This document shows, piece after piece, positions 44,829 through 53,228 of a stretch of 64,000 nt of DNA. The stretch is taken from contig NZ_JAMTCQ010000016.1 in the NCBI RefSeq assembly GCF_024171895.1, positions 1 through 64,000 of the forward strand, read 5' to 3'. The DNA is from Prauserella halophila (GTDB lineage: Bacteria; Actinomycetota; Actinomycetes; Mycobacteriales; Pseudonocardiaceae). The position numbers were made by a program, and so were the translations under genes. The notes under the pieces are model-generated. The model was not told the DNA's origin and made no database searches. It saw only the letters and a list, made by a program, of their open reading frames with translations. Position 1 is the stretch's first letter; each line of letters starts with the position of its first letter.

Positions 44829-46004
44829 TCACTGCGTGAGCAGCGACTCCACCTGACCGGCCGCGAGGGCATGATCGATCACCATGAACGCCGCACCGGA
44901 CACACCGGCCTCGTCGCCGGAGTGCAGCGGGACGATGCGCAGGTTCTGCGTCGCCAGCGGTAGGGAGCGTTGGTAGACGGCTTCCCGCACTCCGGCGATC
45001 AGGTGTTCACCCGCCAGCGAGAGCGCGCCCCCGACCGCGAGCACGGACGGGTTGAACAGGCTGACCGCCGTCGCGAGGACCTCTCCGATGTCGCGGCCGG
45101 CCTGCCGGACGTACTGCAACGCGGGCACCGAGCCGTTGCGGGCGAGCGTGACGACGTCGGCGCTGCTGGTCGCGGGGACACCCGCCTCGGTCAGCTTCGC
45201 CGCGATCGCCGCTCCGCTGGCGACGGCTTCCAGACATCCGACATTGCCACAGCGACAGCGGACGTCGGTGTCGTGCGGCACCCGGACGTGCCCCATGTCG
45301 CCTGCCGCGCCCTGCGACCCCCGGTGCAGCCGGCCGTAGCTGATCAGGCCGCTGCCGATGCCGGTGGCGACCTTCACGAACACCATGTGCTCGTGCTCAG
45401 CCCAGTGGGCGCGGTACTCACCGAGCGCCATGATGTTGACGTCGTTGTCCACCAGCGTCACCGCCCCGAGCTCACCGCGCACGAACGCGGGGACGTCGAA
45501 CCCGTCCCAGCCGGGCATGATCGGCGGATTGGCCGGCTTACCCGACAGGTGCTCGACAGGTCCGGGCAGTCCGATGCCGACGCCGAGCAGATCGCGTTCG
45601 TCCCGCCCGGCCTGCGTGAGCAGCGCGCGGCCGCGGTCGCACACTTCCCGGAGCACGATCTCGGGACCGTTGGCGATGTCGAGCACCTTGTCCTCCTCCA
45701 CCAGCACGTCGCCCGCGAGGTCGGTGACCGCGAGCTTGGCGTGTGTCGCGCCGATGTCGGCGGCGAGCACCACCCTGGCGGCCGGGTTGAAGGCGACCGT
45801 CGTCGGCGGACGGCCGCCGGTGGAGTTGGCCTTGTCGCTGAACTTCAGCAGACCTGAGCTGAGCAGGGTGTCGATGCGCTCGGCGACGGTCGAGCGTGCC
45901 AGGCCTGTCTCGGCGGACAGCTCGGCGCGGGTGCGTGGCCGCCCGTCGCGCAGGAACTGGAACAGCGCCGCCGTACCTGCCGGTGACAGCTCCCCCCGCG
46001 TCAT
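44829..46004 (-). CDS. ROK-family (XylR-type) transcriptional repressor
   Basis: A 391-residue repressor with an N-terminal winged helix-turn-helix (ALFQFLRDGRPRTRAELSAE, then LARSTVAERIDTLLSSGLL) and a ROK sugar-kinase-like domain (VLAADIGATHAKLAVTDLAG). The ROK zinc motif is present in VRCRCGNVGCLEAVASG after GDMGHVRV. Such proteins bind a sugar and release the operator. It is divergent from the sugar ABC importer, which is its probable target. ATG 46004 opens at the conserved region. Confidence 0.9.
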   Translation of the reverse strand: MTRGELSPAGTAALFQFLRDGRPRTRAELSAETGLARSTVAERIDTLLSSGLLKFSDKANSTGGRPPTTVAFNPAARVVLAADIGATHAKLAVTDLAGDVLVEEDKVLDIANGPEIVLREVCDRGRALLTQAGRDERDLLGVGIGLPGPVEHLSGKPANPPIMPGWDGFDVPAFVRGELGAVTLVDNDVNIMALGEYRAHWAEHEHMVFVKVATGIGSGLISYGRLHRGSQGAAGDMGHVRVPHDTDVRCRCGNVGCLEAVASGAAIAAKLTEAGVPATSSADVVTLARNGSVPALQYVRQAGRDIGEVLATAVSLFNPSVLAVGGALSLAGEHLIAGVREAVYQRSLPLATQNLRIVPLHSGDEAGVSGAAFMVIDHALAAGQVESLLTQ

Positions 46005-46094
46005 GTGATCGCCTTCCTTCCCCTCGTCAGCAGAATTCGCTAGCCCGACACTAGAACACCCCTGGCTTCTCACGCCGGATATGCGGCCATTTGG

Positions 46095-46145
46095 ATGCAA
46101 CTAGTGAACTTTTGATTGACGCTCATGCAAAAGTGAGCCTAGGGT
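46095..46145 (+). promoter_or_regulatory. Promoter and candidate ROK operator of the sugar ABC operon
   Basis: TTGACG (46116-46121) and TAGGGT (46140-46145) are 18 bases apart; the ATG at 46154 lies eight bases after the -10, so the mRNA may be leaderless. Two imperfect direct repeats, ATGCAACTAGTGA (46095) and ATGCAAAAGTGA (46125), one upstream and one between -35 and -10, are candidate repressor sites. Confidence 0.55.
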
Positions 46146-46153
46146 CCCCAGTC

Positions 46154-47692
46154 ATGAGCTCAAGGGAGAGCGAGATCACAGCCGATGCCGGGCAGGAACC
46201 CCTGCTGCGGATGAGTGGCATCGTCAAGCACTTCCCCGGCGTGAAAGCGCTGGACGGCATCGACCTCGAGGTGCGGGCGGGCGACGTCCATTGCCTGCTG
46301 GGGCAGAACGGCGCAGGCAAGTCCACGCTGATCAAGGTTCTCGCCGGGGCGCACCAGCCGGACGGCGGCACGATCCGTTGGCACGGCGACGACATCCGCA
46401 TCGCCAACCCGCAGGACGCGATCGACCACGGGATCGCCACGATCTACCAGGAGCTCGACCTGGTCGACGGGCTGACCGTGGCGGAGAACATCTACCTCGG
46501 GCACGAGCGCGCGCGATGGGGCGTCGTCACGCGAACCGAAGCGAACCGCTCAGCCGCTGAGCTGCTGCGTCGGCTTGGTCATCCCGAGGTGGCCCCCGAC
46601 GTCGAGGTGGGGCGACTGCCGGCCGCGGGAAAGCAGATCGTGAGCATGGCCCGTGCACTGTCGCACGAGGCGGAGCTGATCGTGATGGACGAACCCTCCG
46701 CCGTGCTGGACCAGGAAGAGGTCACCCGGCTGTTCGGCGTGATCCGCGAACTGGCGGCGCAGGGTGTCGCGATCGTCTACATCTCACACCGGCTGGAGGA
46801 GATCCGCGAGATCGGCGACCGCGTCACCGTCCTCAAGGACGGGCGTACCGCCGCCACCGGCCTCGCGGCGGCCGAGACACCGACATCGGAGATCATCCGG
46901 CTGATGACCGGCCGGTCGATCGAGTACGTCTTCCCGGAACGGCCGGAGCGGCAACTGGGCGACACCGTGCTCGAGGTGTCGGGGCTGAGCAGGCCGGGGG
47001 AGTTCCACGACGTGTCGTTCACCGTGGCCGCCGGGGAGGTCGTCGGCCTCGCGGGGCTGGTCGGCTCCGGTCGCTCGGAGATCCTGGAGACGATCTACGG
47101 CGCGCGCAAAGCCCGGGCGGGCACGGTGTCCGTCGCAGGACGCCGGTTGCGCGCGGGCCGGGTCGGTGCCGCGGTGGCCGCGGGCGTCGGGCTGTGCCCC
47201 GAGGAACGCAAGAGTCAGGCACTCGTGCTGCACGAGTCGGTGGCGCGCAACATATCGCTCGCCAGCCTGGGCCGGTTCGCCCGCGGTGGTTTCGTCAACC
47301 GTCGTGACGAGCGGCGAGCGGCCGACGACCAGGTTCGCGCTCTCGACGTGCGGCCTGCCGACGCGGAGCGGCACGCGGGCACGCTCTCCGGCGGCAACCA
47401 GCAGAAAGTCGTGCTGGCCCGCTGGCTGCTGCGGGAGTGCCGGGTGCTGGCGTTGGACGAACCGACACGCGGCGTCGACGTCGGCGCGCGGTCGGAGATC
47501 TACGCGCTGATCAGGGATCTGGCGGCACGCGGCATCGCGGTCGTCGTCGTCTCCAGCGAGATCGAGGAGGTGATCGGGCTGTCCGACCGGGTCCTGGTGA
47601 TCTCCGACGGCGCCCTCCTCCACGACGGTCCCGCCGACGAGATCGACGAGCACCAGGTGCTCGACATGGTGATGGAAGGAGACGCGGCATGA
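46154..47692 (+). CDS. Sugar ABC transporter ATP-binding protein (RbsA/MglA type)
   Basis: A 512-residue protein with two ABC ATPase domains, as in pentose and inositol importers. The first Walker A is GQNGAGKST; its signature is degenerate (LPAAGKQIVSMARAL). The second domain has GLVGSGRSEIL, CPEERKSQAL and the good signature LSGGNQQKVVLARWL with ALDEPTRGVDVGAR. ATG 46154 (MSSRESEI) fits the promoter better than the earlier in-frame start. It overlaps the permease gene by four bases. Confidence 0.93.
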   Translation: MSSRESEITADAGQEPLLRMSGIVKHFPGVKALDGIDLEVRAGDVHCLLGQNGAGKSTLIKVLAGAHQPDGGTIRWHGDDIRIANPQDAIDHGIATIYQELDLVDGLTVAENIYLGHERARWGVVTRTEANRSAAELLRRLGHPEVAPDVEVGRLPAAGKQIVSMARALSHEAELIVMDEPSAVLDQEEVTRLFGVIRELAAQGVAIVYISHRLEEIREIGDRVTVLKDGRTAATGLAAAETPTSEIIRLMTGRSIEYVFPERPERQLGDTVLEVSGLSRPGEFHDVSFTVAAGEVVGLAGLVGSGRSEILETIYGARKARAGTVSVAGRRLRAGRVGAAVAAGVGLCPEERKSQALVLHESVARNISLASLGRFARGGFVNRRDERRAADDQVRALDVRPADAERHAGTLSGGNQQKVVLARWLLRECRVLALDEPTRGVDVGARSEIYALIRDLAARGIAVVVVSSEIEEVIGLSDRVLVISDGALLHDGPADEIDEHQVLDMVMEGDAA

Positions 47693-48729
47693 CGATCGCA
47701 TCCGACGAGAGAACCGGCGCCGGCGCGCCCGGTGGGCACACCGACGGGCCGTTGAGCCGCGTCACCGCGATGTTCTCCGGTCCTGCCGGGCGCAACCTCG
47801 GTCTGGTGTTTGCGCTGCTGCTGCTGTGCGTCGTCGGTGTGATCACCGCGGGCGACCGGTTCGTCAGCTTCGACAACCTCATGACGATCCTGCGTCTCGC
47901 GTCGGTGATCGGCGTCGTGAGCGTCGGTATGACGTTCGTGATCACCGGCGGCGGTATCGACCTGTCGGTCGGTGCGATCGTGGCGCTGTCGTCGGTGTGG
48001 GCGTCGACCCTCGCCACGCAGACGCTCGCGACGGACACCCACTGGATCGTCATGGTCACCACGGCGTTGGTGGTCGGCGCGGGATGTGGCCTCGTGAACG
48101 GGGCGCTCATCGCCTACGGCAGAATGGCGGCGTTCATCGTCACGCTGGCGATGATGGCCGGGGCGCGCGGCCTCGCGGAGATCATCGCGCAGAAGCGCAC
48201 GCAGGTCGTCACGGTCAGCGACTTCATCGACGTCATCGGCGGCAGGGTGCTCGGCATCCCGGTGCTCGTGATCATCTTCGCGGTGGTCGCCGTCGCGGGC
48301 TGGATCCTGCTCAACCGCACCACCTTCGGCCGCCGGACCCTCGCCGTCGGCGGCAATCCGGAGGCCGCGAGGCTGGCGGGAATCAACGTCAAGCGCCACA
48401 CCACGCTGCTGTACGTCATCGTGGGTGTCGCATGTGGACTCGCCGCGGTGATGCTGCTGGCGCGCACCACCGCGGGGACCTCGACGCACGGCATGCTCTA
48501 CGAGCTCGACGCCATCGCCGCCGTCGTCATCGGCGGGACGCTGCTCTCGGGCGGTCGCGGCACGATCGTCGGCACCGTCTTCGGCGTGCTGATCTTCACC
48601 ACGCTCACCAACGTCTTCACGCTCAACAACCTCGACACGTCCACCCAGGCCGTGGCGAAGGGCGTGATCATCGTCGTCGCCGTGCTGCTGCAACAGCGCG
48701 TCGCGGCCCGCAACGGCTCCCCGCCGTGA
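47689..48729 (+). CDS. Sugar ABC transporter permease (RbsC type)
   Basis: A 346-residue permease with about ten transmembrane helices. The BPD_transp_2 pattern is clear: SVGMTFVITGGGIDLSVGAI, YGRMAAFIVTLAMMAGARGL, and GGNPEAARLAGINVKRHTTL. It pairs with the double ATPase upstream and the binding protein downstream. No second permease is present, so it works as a homodimer. Confidence 0.93.
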   Translation: MTIASDERTGAGAPGGHTDGPLSRVTAMFSGPAGRNLGLVFALLLLCVVGVITAGDRFVSFDNLMTILRLASVIGVVSVGMTFVITGGGIDLSVGAIVALSSVWASTLATQTLATDTHWIVMVTTALVVGAGCGLVNGALIAYGRMAAFIVTLAMMAGARGLAEIIAQKRTQVVTVSDFIDVIGGRVLGIPVLVIIFAVVAVAGWILLNRTTFGRRTLAVGGNPEAARLAGINVKRHTTLLYVIVGVACGLAAVMLLARTTAGTSTHGMLYELDAIAAVVIGGTLLSGGRGTIVGTVFGVLIFTTLTNVFTLNNLDTSTQAVAKGVIIVVAVLLQQRVAARNGSPP

Positions 48730-48806
48730 CCAGCGACTCCTTGAGCGACACAACCGCGCTACTCCCTACGCGACACACATCGGAACCCACTCCCGAGGAG
48801 AGAACC

Positions 48807-49853
48807 ATGCCGCACCGCAGCAGCAGACTCCTTCGTGCCACCGGCGCGATCGCGGCCCTCGCCCTGCTCACCACCGCCTGTACCAGTAACGAACCGGCCT
48901 CGCAGGAGACCACCAACACCGACCCGAGGGCGGTCAGCTCGAACGACGACCCGGGCAAGGAAGTCGTCATCGGATTCTCCGGCCCGGAGTCGGACCACGG
49001 CTGGTTGGGTGCGATCAACTCGACCGCCGTCGCCGAGGGCGAGGAGTACGAGGACGTCACGCTGCGGGTCGCGGAAGGCACCAACGACCCGAGCATGCAG
49101 ATCAGCCACATCGAGACGTTCATCAACGACGGCGTGGACGCGATCGTGCTGCTGCCGACGGACGGCGCGGCGCTGACCAAGGTCGCCACGCAGGCGATGG
49201 ACGCGGGCATCCCGGTCGTCAACGTCGACCGCGAGTTCTCCAGCGAGTTCGCCGCCCGCACCACGATCCTCGGTGACAACTACGGCATGGGCGTCTCGGC
49301 CGGCACCTACGCCTGCAATCTCGTCGAGGAGAACGACCTCGGCGGCGACGCGGTGGTGACCGAGATCGCGGGCACGGACTCGCTGCCGCTGACCCAGGAC
49401 CGCTCCGACGGGTTCAAGGACGCGCTGAAGGAGTGCGGTCAGGAGGTCGACCACCGGGTGGCCGGGGAGTTCACCGTGGAGTCCGGCGAGCAGGCGGCAT
49501 CGAACCTGCTGCAGGCCGTGCCGGAGATCGACATCATCTGGAACCACGACGACGACCAGGGCGTGGGTGTCAAGGCCGCCTTCGACAACGCCAGCCGCGA
49601 CGAGTTCTTCTTCATCGGTGGTGCCGGCTCGAAGAACGCGATGCGCTGGATCCAGCAGGGCGAGATGGAAGCCACCGTGCTTTACCCGCCGACACAGGCC
49701 GCCGACGGTGTCCGCCTCGCGCGGCTGCTCGCCCAGGACAAGGGCATGTCCGACCTGGTGCAGCGCGAGGTGCCGCGCCGGATCGTGCTGAACGCCCCTG
49801 TGGTGACCGAGGAGAACGTCGAGGAGTACCTCCCGCTCGGATTCGAGTCCTGA
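48807..49853 (+). CDS. Sugar-binding lipoprotein of the ABC importer
   Basis: A 348-residue periplasmic-binding-protein-1 type lipoprotein (lipobox LLTTAC, Cys25). The ligand region shows GFSGPESDHGWLGAINSTAV, DAIVLLPTDGAALTKVATQA and IPVVNVDREFSSEFAARTTI, typical for ribose or inositol binding. GAGGAGAG precedes ATG 48807. The sugar is not identifiable from sequence, but inositol-like or rare sugar substrates fit the downstream genes. Confidence 0.92.
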   Translation: MPHRSSRLLRATGAIAALALLTTACTSNEPASQETTNTDPRAVSSNDDPGKEVVIGFSGPESDHGWLGAINSTAVAEGEEYEDVTLRVAEGTNDPSMQISHIETFINDGVDAIVLLPTDGAALTKVATQAMDAGIPVVNVDREFSSEFAARTTILGDNYGMGVSAGTYACNLVEENDLGGDAVVTEIAGTDSLPLTQDRSDGFKDALKECGQEVDHRVAGEFTVESGEQAASNLLQAVPEIDIIWNHDDDQGVGVKAAFDNASRDEFFFIGGAGSKNAMRWIQQGEMEATVLYPPTQAADGVRLARLLAQDKGMSDLVQREVPRRIVLNAPVVTEENVEEYLPLGFES

Positions 49854-49890
49854 CCCGCCGCACCGACGAACGACCGCCCCGGGAGGGCTG

Positions 49891-51078
49891 ATGACGCACG
49901 TGGACAGAGAGCCGATCGGGATCGGCATGATCGGCTACGCCTTCATGGGGATGGCGCATTCCCAGGGGTGGCGTAATGCCAAGAGTTTCTTCGACCCGAA
50001 GCTGGAGCCCCGGCTGGTCGCGCTCGGCGGGCGCGACCGTGCCAAGGCCGAGGAGATGGCCCGCCGGTTCGACTGGCAGAGCGTGGAAACCGACTGGCGC
50101 GCGCTGATCGCCAGGGACGATGTCGGCCTCGTCGACATCTGCACCCCCGGTGACACGCACGCCGAGATGGCGATCGCCGCGCTCGCGGCGGGCAAGCACG
50201 TGCTCTGCGAGAAGCCGCTCGCCAACTCGGTCGACGAAGCCGAGAAGATGGCCGAGGCCGCCGAACAAGCCCACGCCGAGGGCGTCCGGGCGATGGTGGG
50301 ATTCACCTACCGGCGCGTTCCCGCACTCGCGCTCGCCCGAAAACTCGTGCGCGACGACCGGATCGGCACGCTGCGCCACGTCAGGGCGCAGTACCTGCAG
50401 GACTGGCTCACCGACCCGGCCGCGCCCTACTCGTGGCGGCTCGACGCCACCCGGGCGGGCTCCGGCGCGCTCGGGGACATCGGTGCCCACGTGATCGACC
50501 TGACCCAGTTCCTCACCGACGAGCACATCACCGGGGTCAGCGCCACGCTGGACACCTTCGTCCCCGAACGCCCACTACCCGACGGCGACGGCACCGGCCG
50601 GGTGACCGTGGACGACGCCGCGGTGTTCCACGGCCGGTTCAGCGGCGGCGCGATGGCCACCTTCGAGGCCACTCGCTACGCCGCAGGCCGCAAGAACGCC
50701 ATTCGCATCGAACTCAACGGAACCGAGGGCAGCCTGGCGTTCGACTTCGAGGACATGAACACCCTGTGGTTCCACGACGCCTCGGCGCCGGCCGAGACCC
50801 AGGGATTCACGCGGATCCTCGTCACCGAGCCGACGCACCCGTATCTCGGCGCGTGGTGGCCACCCGGCCACCTGCTCGGCTACGAACACGGCTTCTCGCA
50901 CCAGGCCGCCGATCTGCTCACCGCGATCGCGGAGGGCACCGACCCCGAGCCGTCGTTCGCCGACGGGCTGCGGGTGCAGCGGGTGGTCGCCGCCGTGCAG
51001 GCCAGCGCGGCGGCAGGCAGCCAGTGGGTCGCCGTACACGAGACGAAGGCAGCAGGCACGACGAGGGAGGTTGTCTGA
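49891..51078 (+). CDS. Gfo/Idh/MocA-family sugar oxidoreductase
   Basis: A 395-residue NAD(P)-dependent oxidoreductase. The Rossmann part begins [20 protein letters not shown]; the family motif is [20 protein letters not shown] with the catalytic Lys; the second domain includes [20 protein letters not shown]. It probably oxidises a hydroxyl of the imported sugar or cyclitol, as inositol dehydrogenase does. Its stop overlaps the next gene (TGATG). Confidence 0.92.
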   Translation: MTHVDREPIGIGMIGYAFMGMAHSQGWRNAKSFFDPKLEPRLVALGGRDRAKAEEMARRFDWQSVETDWRALIARDDVGLVDICTPGDTHAEMAIAALAAGKHVLCEKPLANSVDEAEKMAEAAEQAHAEGVRAMVGFTYRRVPALALARKLVRDDRIGTLRHVRAQYLQDWLTDPAAPYSWRLDATRAGSGALGDIGAHVIDLTQFLTDEHITGVSATLDTFVPERPLPDGDGTGRVTVDDAAVFHGRFSGGAMATFEATRYAAGRKNAIRIELNGTEGSLAFDFEDMNTLWFHDASAPAETQGFTRILVTEPTHPYLGAWWPPGHLLGYEHGFSHQAADLLTAIAEGTDPEPSFADGLRVQRVVAAVQASAAAGSQWVAVHETKAAGTTREVV

Positions 51079-52079
51079 TGGTACGACCGGTCACCCTGTT
51101 CACCGGGCAGTGGGCGGACCTGCCGTTCGAGGAGGTCGCGAAGCTCGCATCGGAATGGGGCTACGACGGACTGGAGATCGCCTGCTGGGGCGATCATCTC
51201 GACGTCTGGCGCGCGGTGGAGGACGAGTCGTATCTCCGGTCCCGGTTGGACATCCTGGACAAGTACGGCCTCGGCGTGTGGGCGATCTCCAACCATCTCA
51301 AGGGGCAGGCGGTCTGCGACGACCCGATCGACGCGCGCCACAAGGCGATCCTGCCGGAGCGGATCTGGGGTGACGGCGAGCCGGAGGGCATCCGGCAACG
51401 CGCGGCCGAGGAGATGAAGCACACCGCCCGGGTCGCCGCGCAACTCGGCGTGAACACCGTCGTCGGCTTCACGGGTTCGGCGAGCTGGAAGTACGTGGCG
51501 ATGTTCCCACCGGTGCCCGCCGAGCTCGTCGAGGCCGGGTACCAGGACTTCGCCGATCGGTGGAACCCGATCATGGACGTCTTCGAGGCCGAGGGCGTGC
51601 GGTTCGCGCTCGAGGTGCACCCGTCGGAGATCGCCTACGACTACTGGTCCACCGTGGCCACCCTCGACGCGATCGGGCGCCGGGAGTCGTTCGGCCTCAA
51701 CTGGGATCCGAGCCACATGGTGTGGCAGGACATCGACCCAGCCGGGTTCCTCGTCGACTTCGCGGACCGGATCTTCCACGTCGACTGCAAGGACACCAAG
51801 CGCAACACCGGCAACGGCCGCAACGGCAGGCTCGGCTCGCACCTGCCGTGGGGCGACCCGAGGCGCGGCTGGGACTTCGTGTCCACCGGACGCGGCGACG
51901 TGCCGTGGGAGACGTGTTTCCGCGTGCTGAACTCCATCGGCTACGACGGTCCGGTCTCGATCGAGTGGGAGGACGCGGGCATGGACCGGCTGCGGGGCGC
52001 TCCCGAGTCGCTGCGGTACGTGCGCGAGCAGTTGTTCGACCCACCGGATGCCGCGTTCGACGCGGCGTTCAGTTCCTGA
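51078..52079 (+). CDS. Sugar phosphate isomerase/epimerase (TIM barrel), cytosolic
   Basis: A 333-residue AP-endonuclease-2-fold enzyme. Metal ligands are suggested in [29 protein letters not shown] (Glu), [10 protein letters not shown] (Asp, His) and HVDCKDTK, with SIEWEDAG at the end. This is the pattern of IolE/IolI-like isomerases that act beside MocA dehydrogenases. ATG 51078 overlaps the oxidoreductase stop. Confidence 0.9.
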   Translation: MVRPVTLFTGQWADLPFEEVAKLASEWGYDGLEIACWGDHLDVWRAVEDESYLRSRLDILDKYGLGVWAISNHLKGQAVCDDPIDARHKAILPERIWGDGEPEGIRQRAAEEMKHTARVAAQLGVNTVVGFTGSASWKYVAMFPPVPAELVEAGYQDFADRWNPIMDVFEAEGVRFALEVHPSEIAYDYWSTVATLDAIGRRESFGLNWDPSHMVWQDIDPAGFLVDFADRIFHVDCKDTKRNTGNGRNGRLGSHLPWGDPRRGWDFVSTGRGDVPWETCFRVLNSIGYDGPVSIEWEDAGMDRLRGAPESLRYVREQLFDPPDAAFDAAFSS

Positions 52080-52159
52080 ACCTCGACACCCGCGCGCCTC
52101 GCGTGCGGTTGCACCCGATCCTGACGTCTCCAACGAAGTAGTACGGAAAAGGAGGGTTC

Positions 52160-53119
52160 ATGTGTTACGGATTCGATGGTGAGAGCGCGATCCGCCGCTC
52201 GCTCGGTGAGCGGGGCCTCAGCAGACGAGGCGCGTTGCGGACCGCACTCGGCGGTGCCGTCGGTGCCGGCCTGCTCGCCGCCGGCGTGGCCGCACCGGCG
52301 GCGCAGGCCACCATCAAGGGCACCGGCCGGCCCCTGGTGCCGCCGGGGCTGATCAGCATGCAGTTGTACACGGTGCGTTCCGCACTGCAGGGTGAGCCGG
52401 GCTTCGACGCCACGTTGCGGATGCTGGCCGAGACCGGCTACCCGAAGGTCGAGCAGGCGCTCGGCTACTTCGGCCGCACCGCGCGGGAGCTGCGGGAGTT
52501 CTACGACGGCATCGGCATCTCGGCGACGTCCGGCCACGACGACATCAGCGACAGCGAGCAGGCGCTGCACACCAAGATCGACAACGCACTCACGCTCGGC
52601 CAGTCGTACATGGTGGTGCCGTACCTGAACTCGTCCGACAAGGCCGACTGGCAGCGATGGGCCGAGCGGATGAACCACGAGGCCGAGGTGGCCCGGTCGG
52701 CCGGCCTGCACTACGGCTACCACAACCATGCGCACGAGTTCACCACCGACCTCGGCGGCGGCGTCACGCCGTGGCAGGTGCTGACGTCCGAACTGGACCC
52801 GAAGCTCGTGCACCTCGAGATCGACATCTACTGGGTGGTCCGCGGCGGCATCGAGAGCGGCGACGGGGCGAGCGACCCCGAGGGCTTCACCATCGACACG
52901 ATGCGGTCCGCGCCGCAGCGGGTGCTGCAGTACCACGTCAAGGACCGGCACGCCCACGACGGCGACATGGCCGACCTGGGCACCGGCCACATCGACTTCG
53001 CCCGCATTTTCCGCGCGCACTCCGTGCGGGAGTACATCGTCGAGAACGACACCCCGGACGTGAGCGTCCCCCGGACCTCCGAGGTCGGCTACTCCTACCT
53101 GCGCAACCTGCGCTTCTGA
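52160..53119 (+). CDS. Tat-exported sugar phosphate isomerase/epimerase-like protein
   Basis: A 319-residue TIM-barrel protein with a twin-arginine signal (GLSRRGALRTALGG, hydrophobic core, cleavage near AAQA at residue 50). The mature part keeps the barrel motifs ISMQLYTVRSAL, HYGYHNHAHEF (His), VHLEIDIYWVVRGG (Glu, Asp) and QYHVKDRHAHDG. It would fold with its metal in the cytosol and act outside. AAGGAGG precedes ATG 52160. An exported member points to sugar chemistry at the cell surface. Confidence 0.9.
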   Translation: MCYGFDGESAIRRSLGERGLSRRGALRTALGGAVGAGLLAAGVAAPAAQATIKGTGRPLVPPGLISMQLYTVRSALQGEPGFDATLRMLAETGYPKVEQALGYFGRTARELREFYDGIGISATSGHDDISDSEQALHTKIDNALTLGQSYMVVPYLNSSDKADWQRWAERMNHEAEVARSAGLHYGYHNHAHEFTTDLGGGVTPWQVLTSELDPKLVHLEIDIYWVVRGGIESGDGASDPEGFTIDTMRSAPQRVLQYHVKDRHAHDGDMADLGTGHIDFARIFRAHSVREYIVENDTPDVSVPRTSEVGYSYLRNLRF

Positions 53120-53228
53120 GTCCCCTTCCCGTTGATCGGCCGGTCGTCACCGGAGCCGATCCCGTCCCAGTGGCGCGCGGTCACCTCAGCCGCGCGTCTG
53201 GTCTCCACCTATCCGAGGAGAGTTCGTC

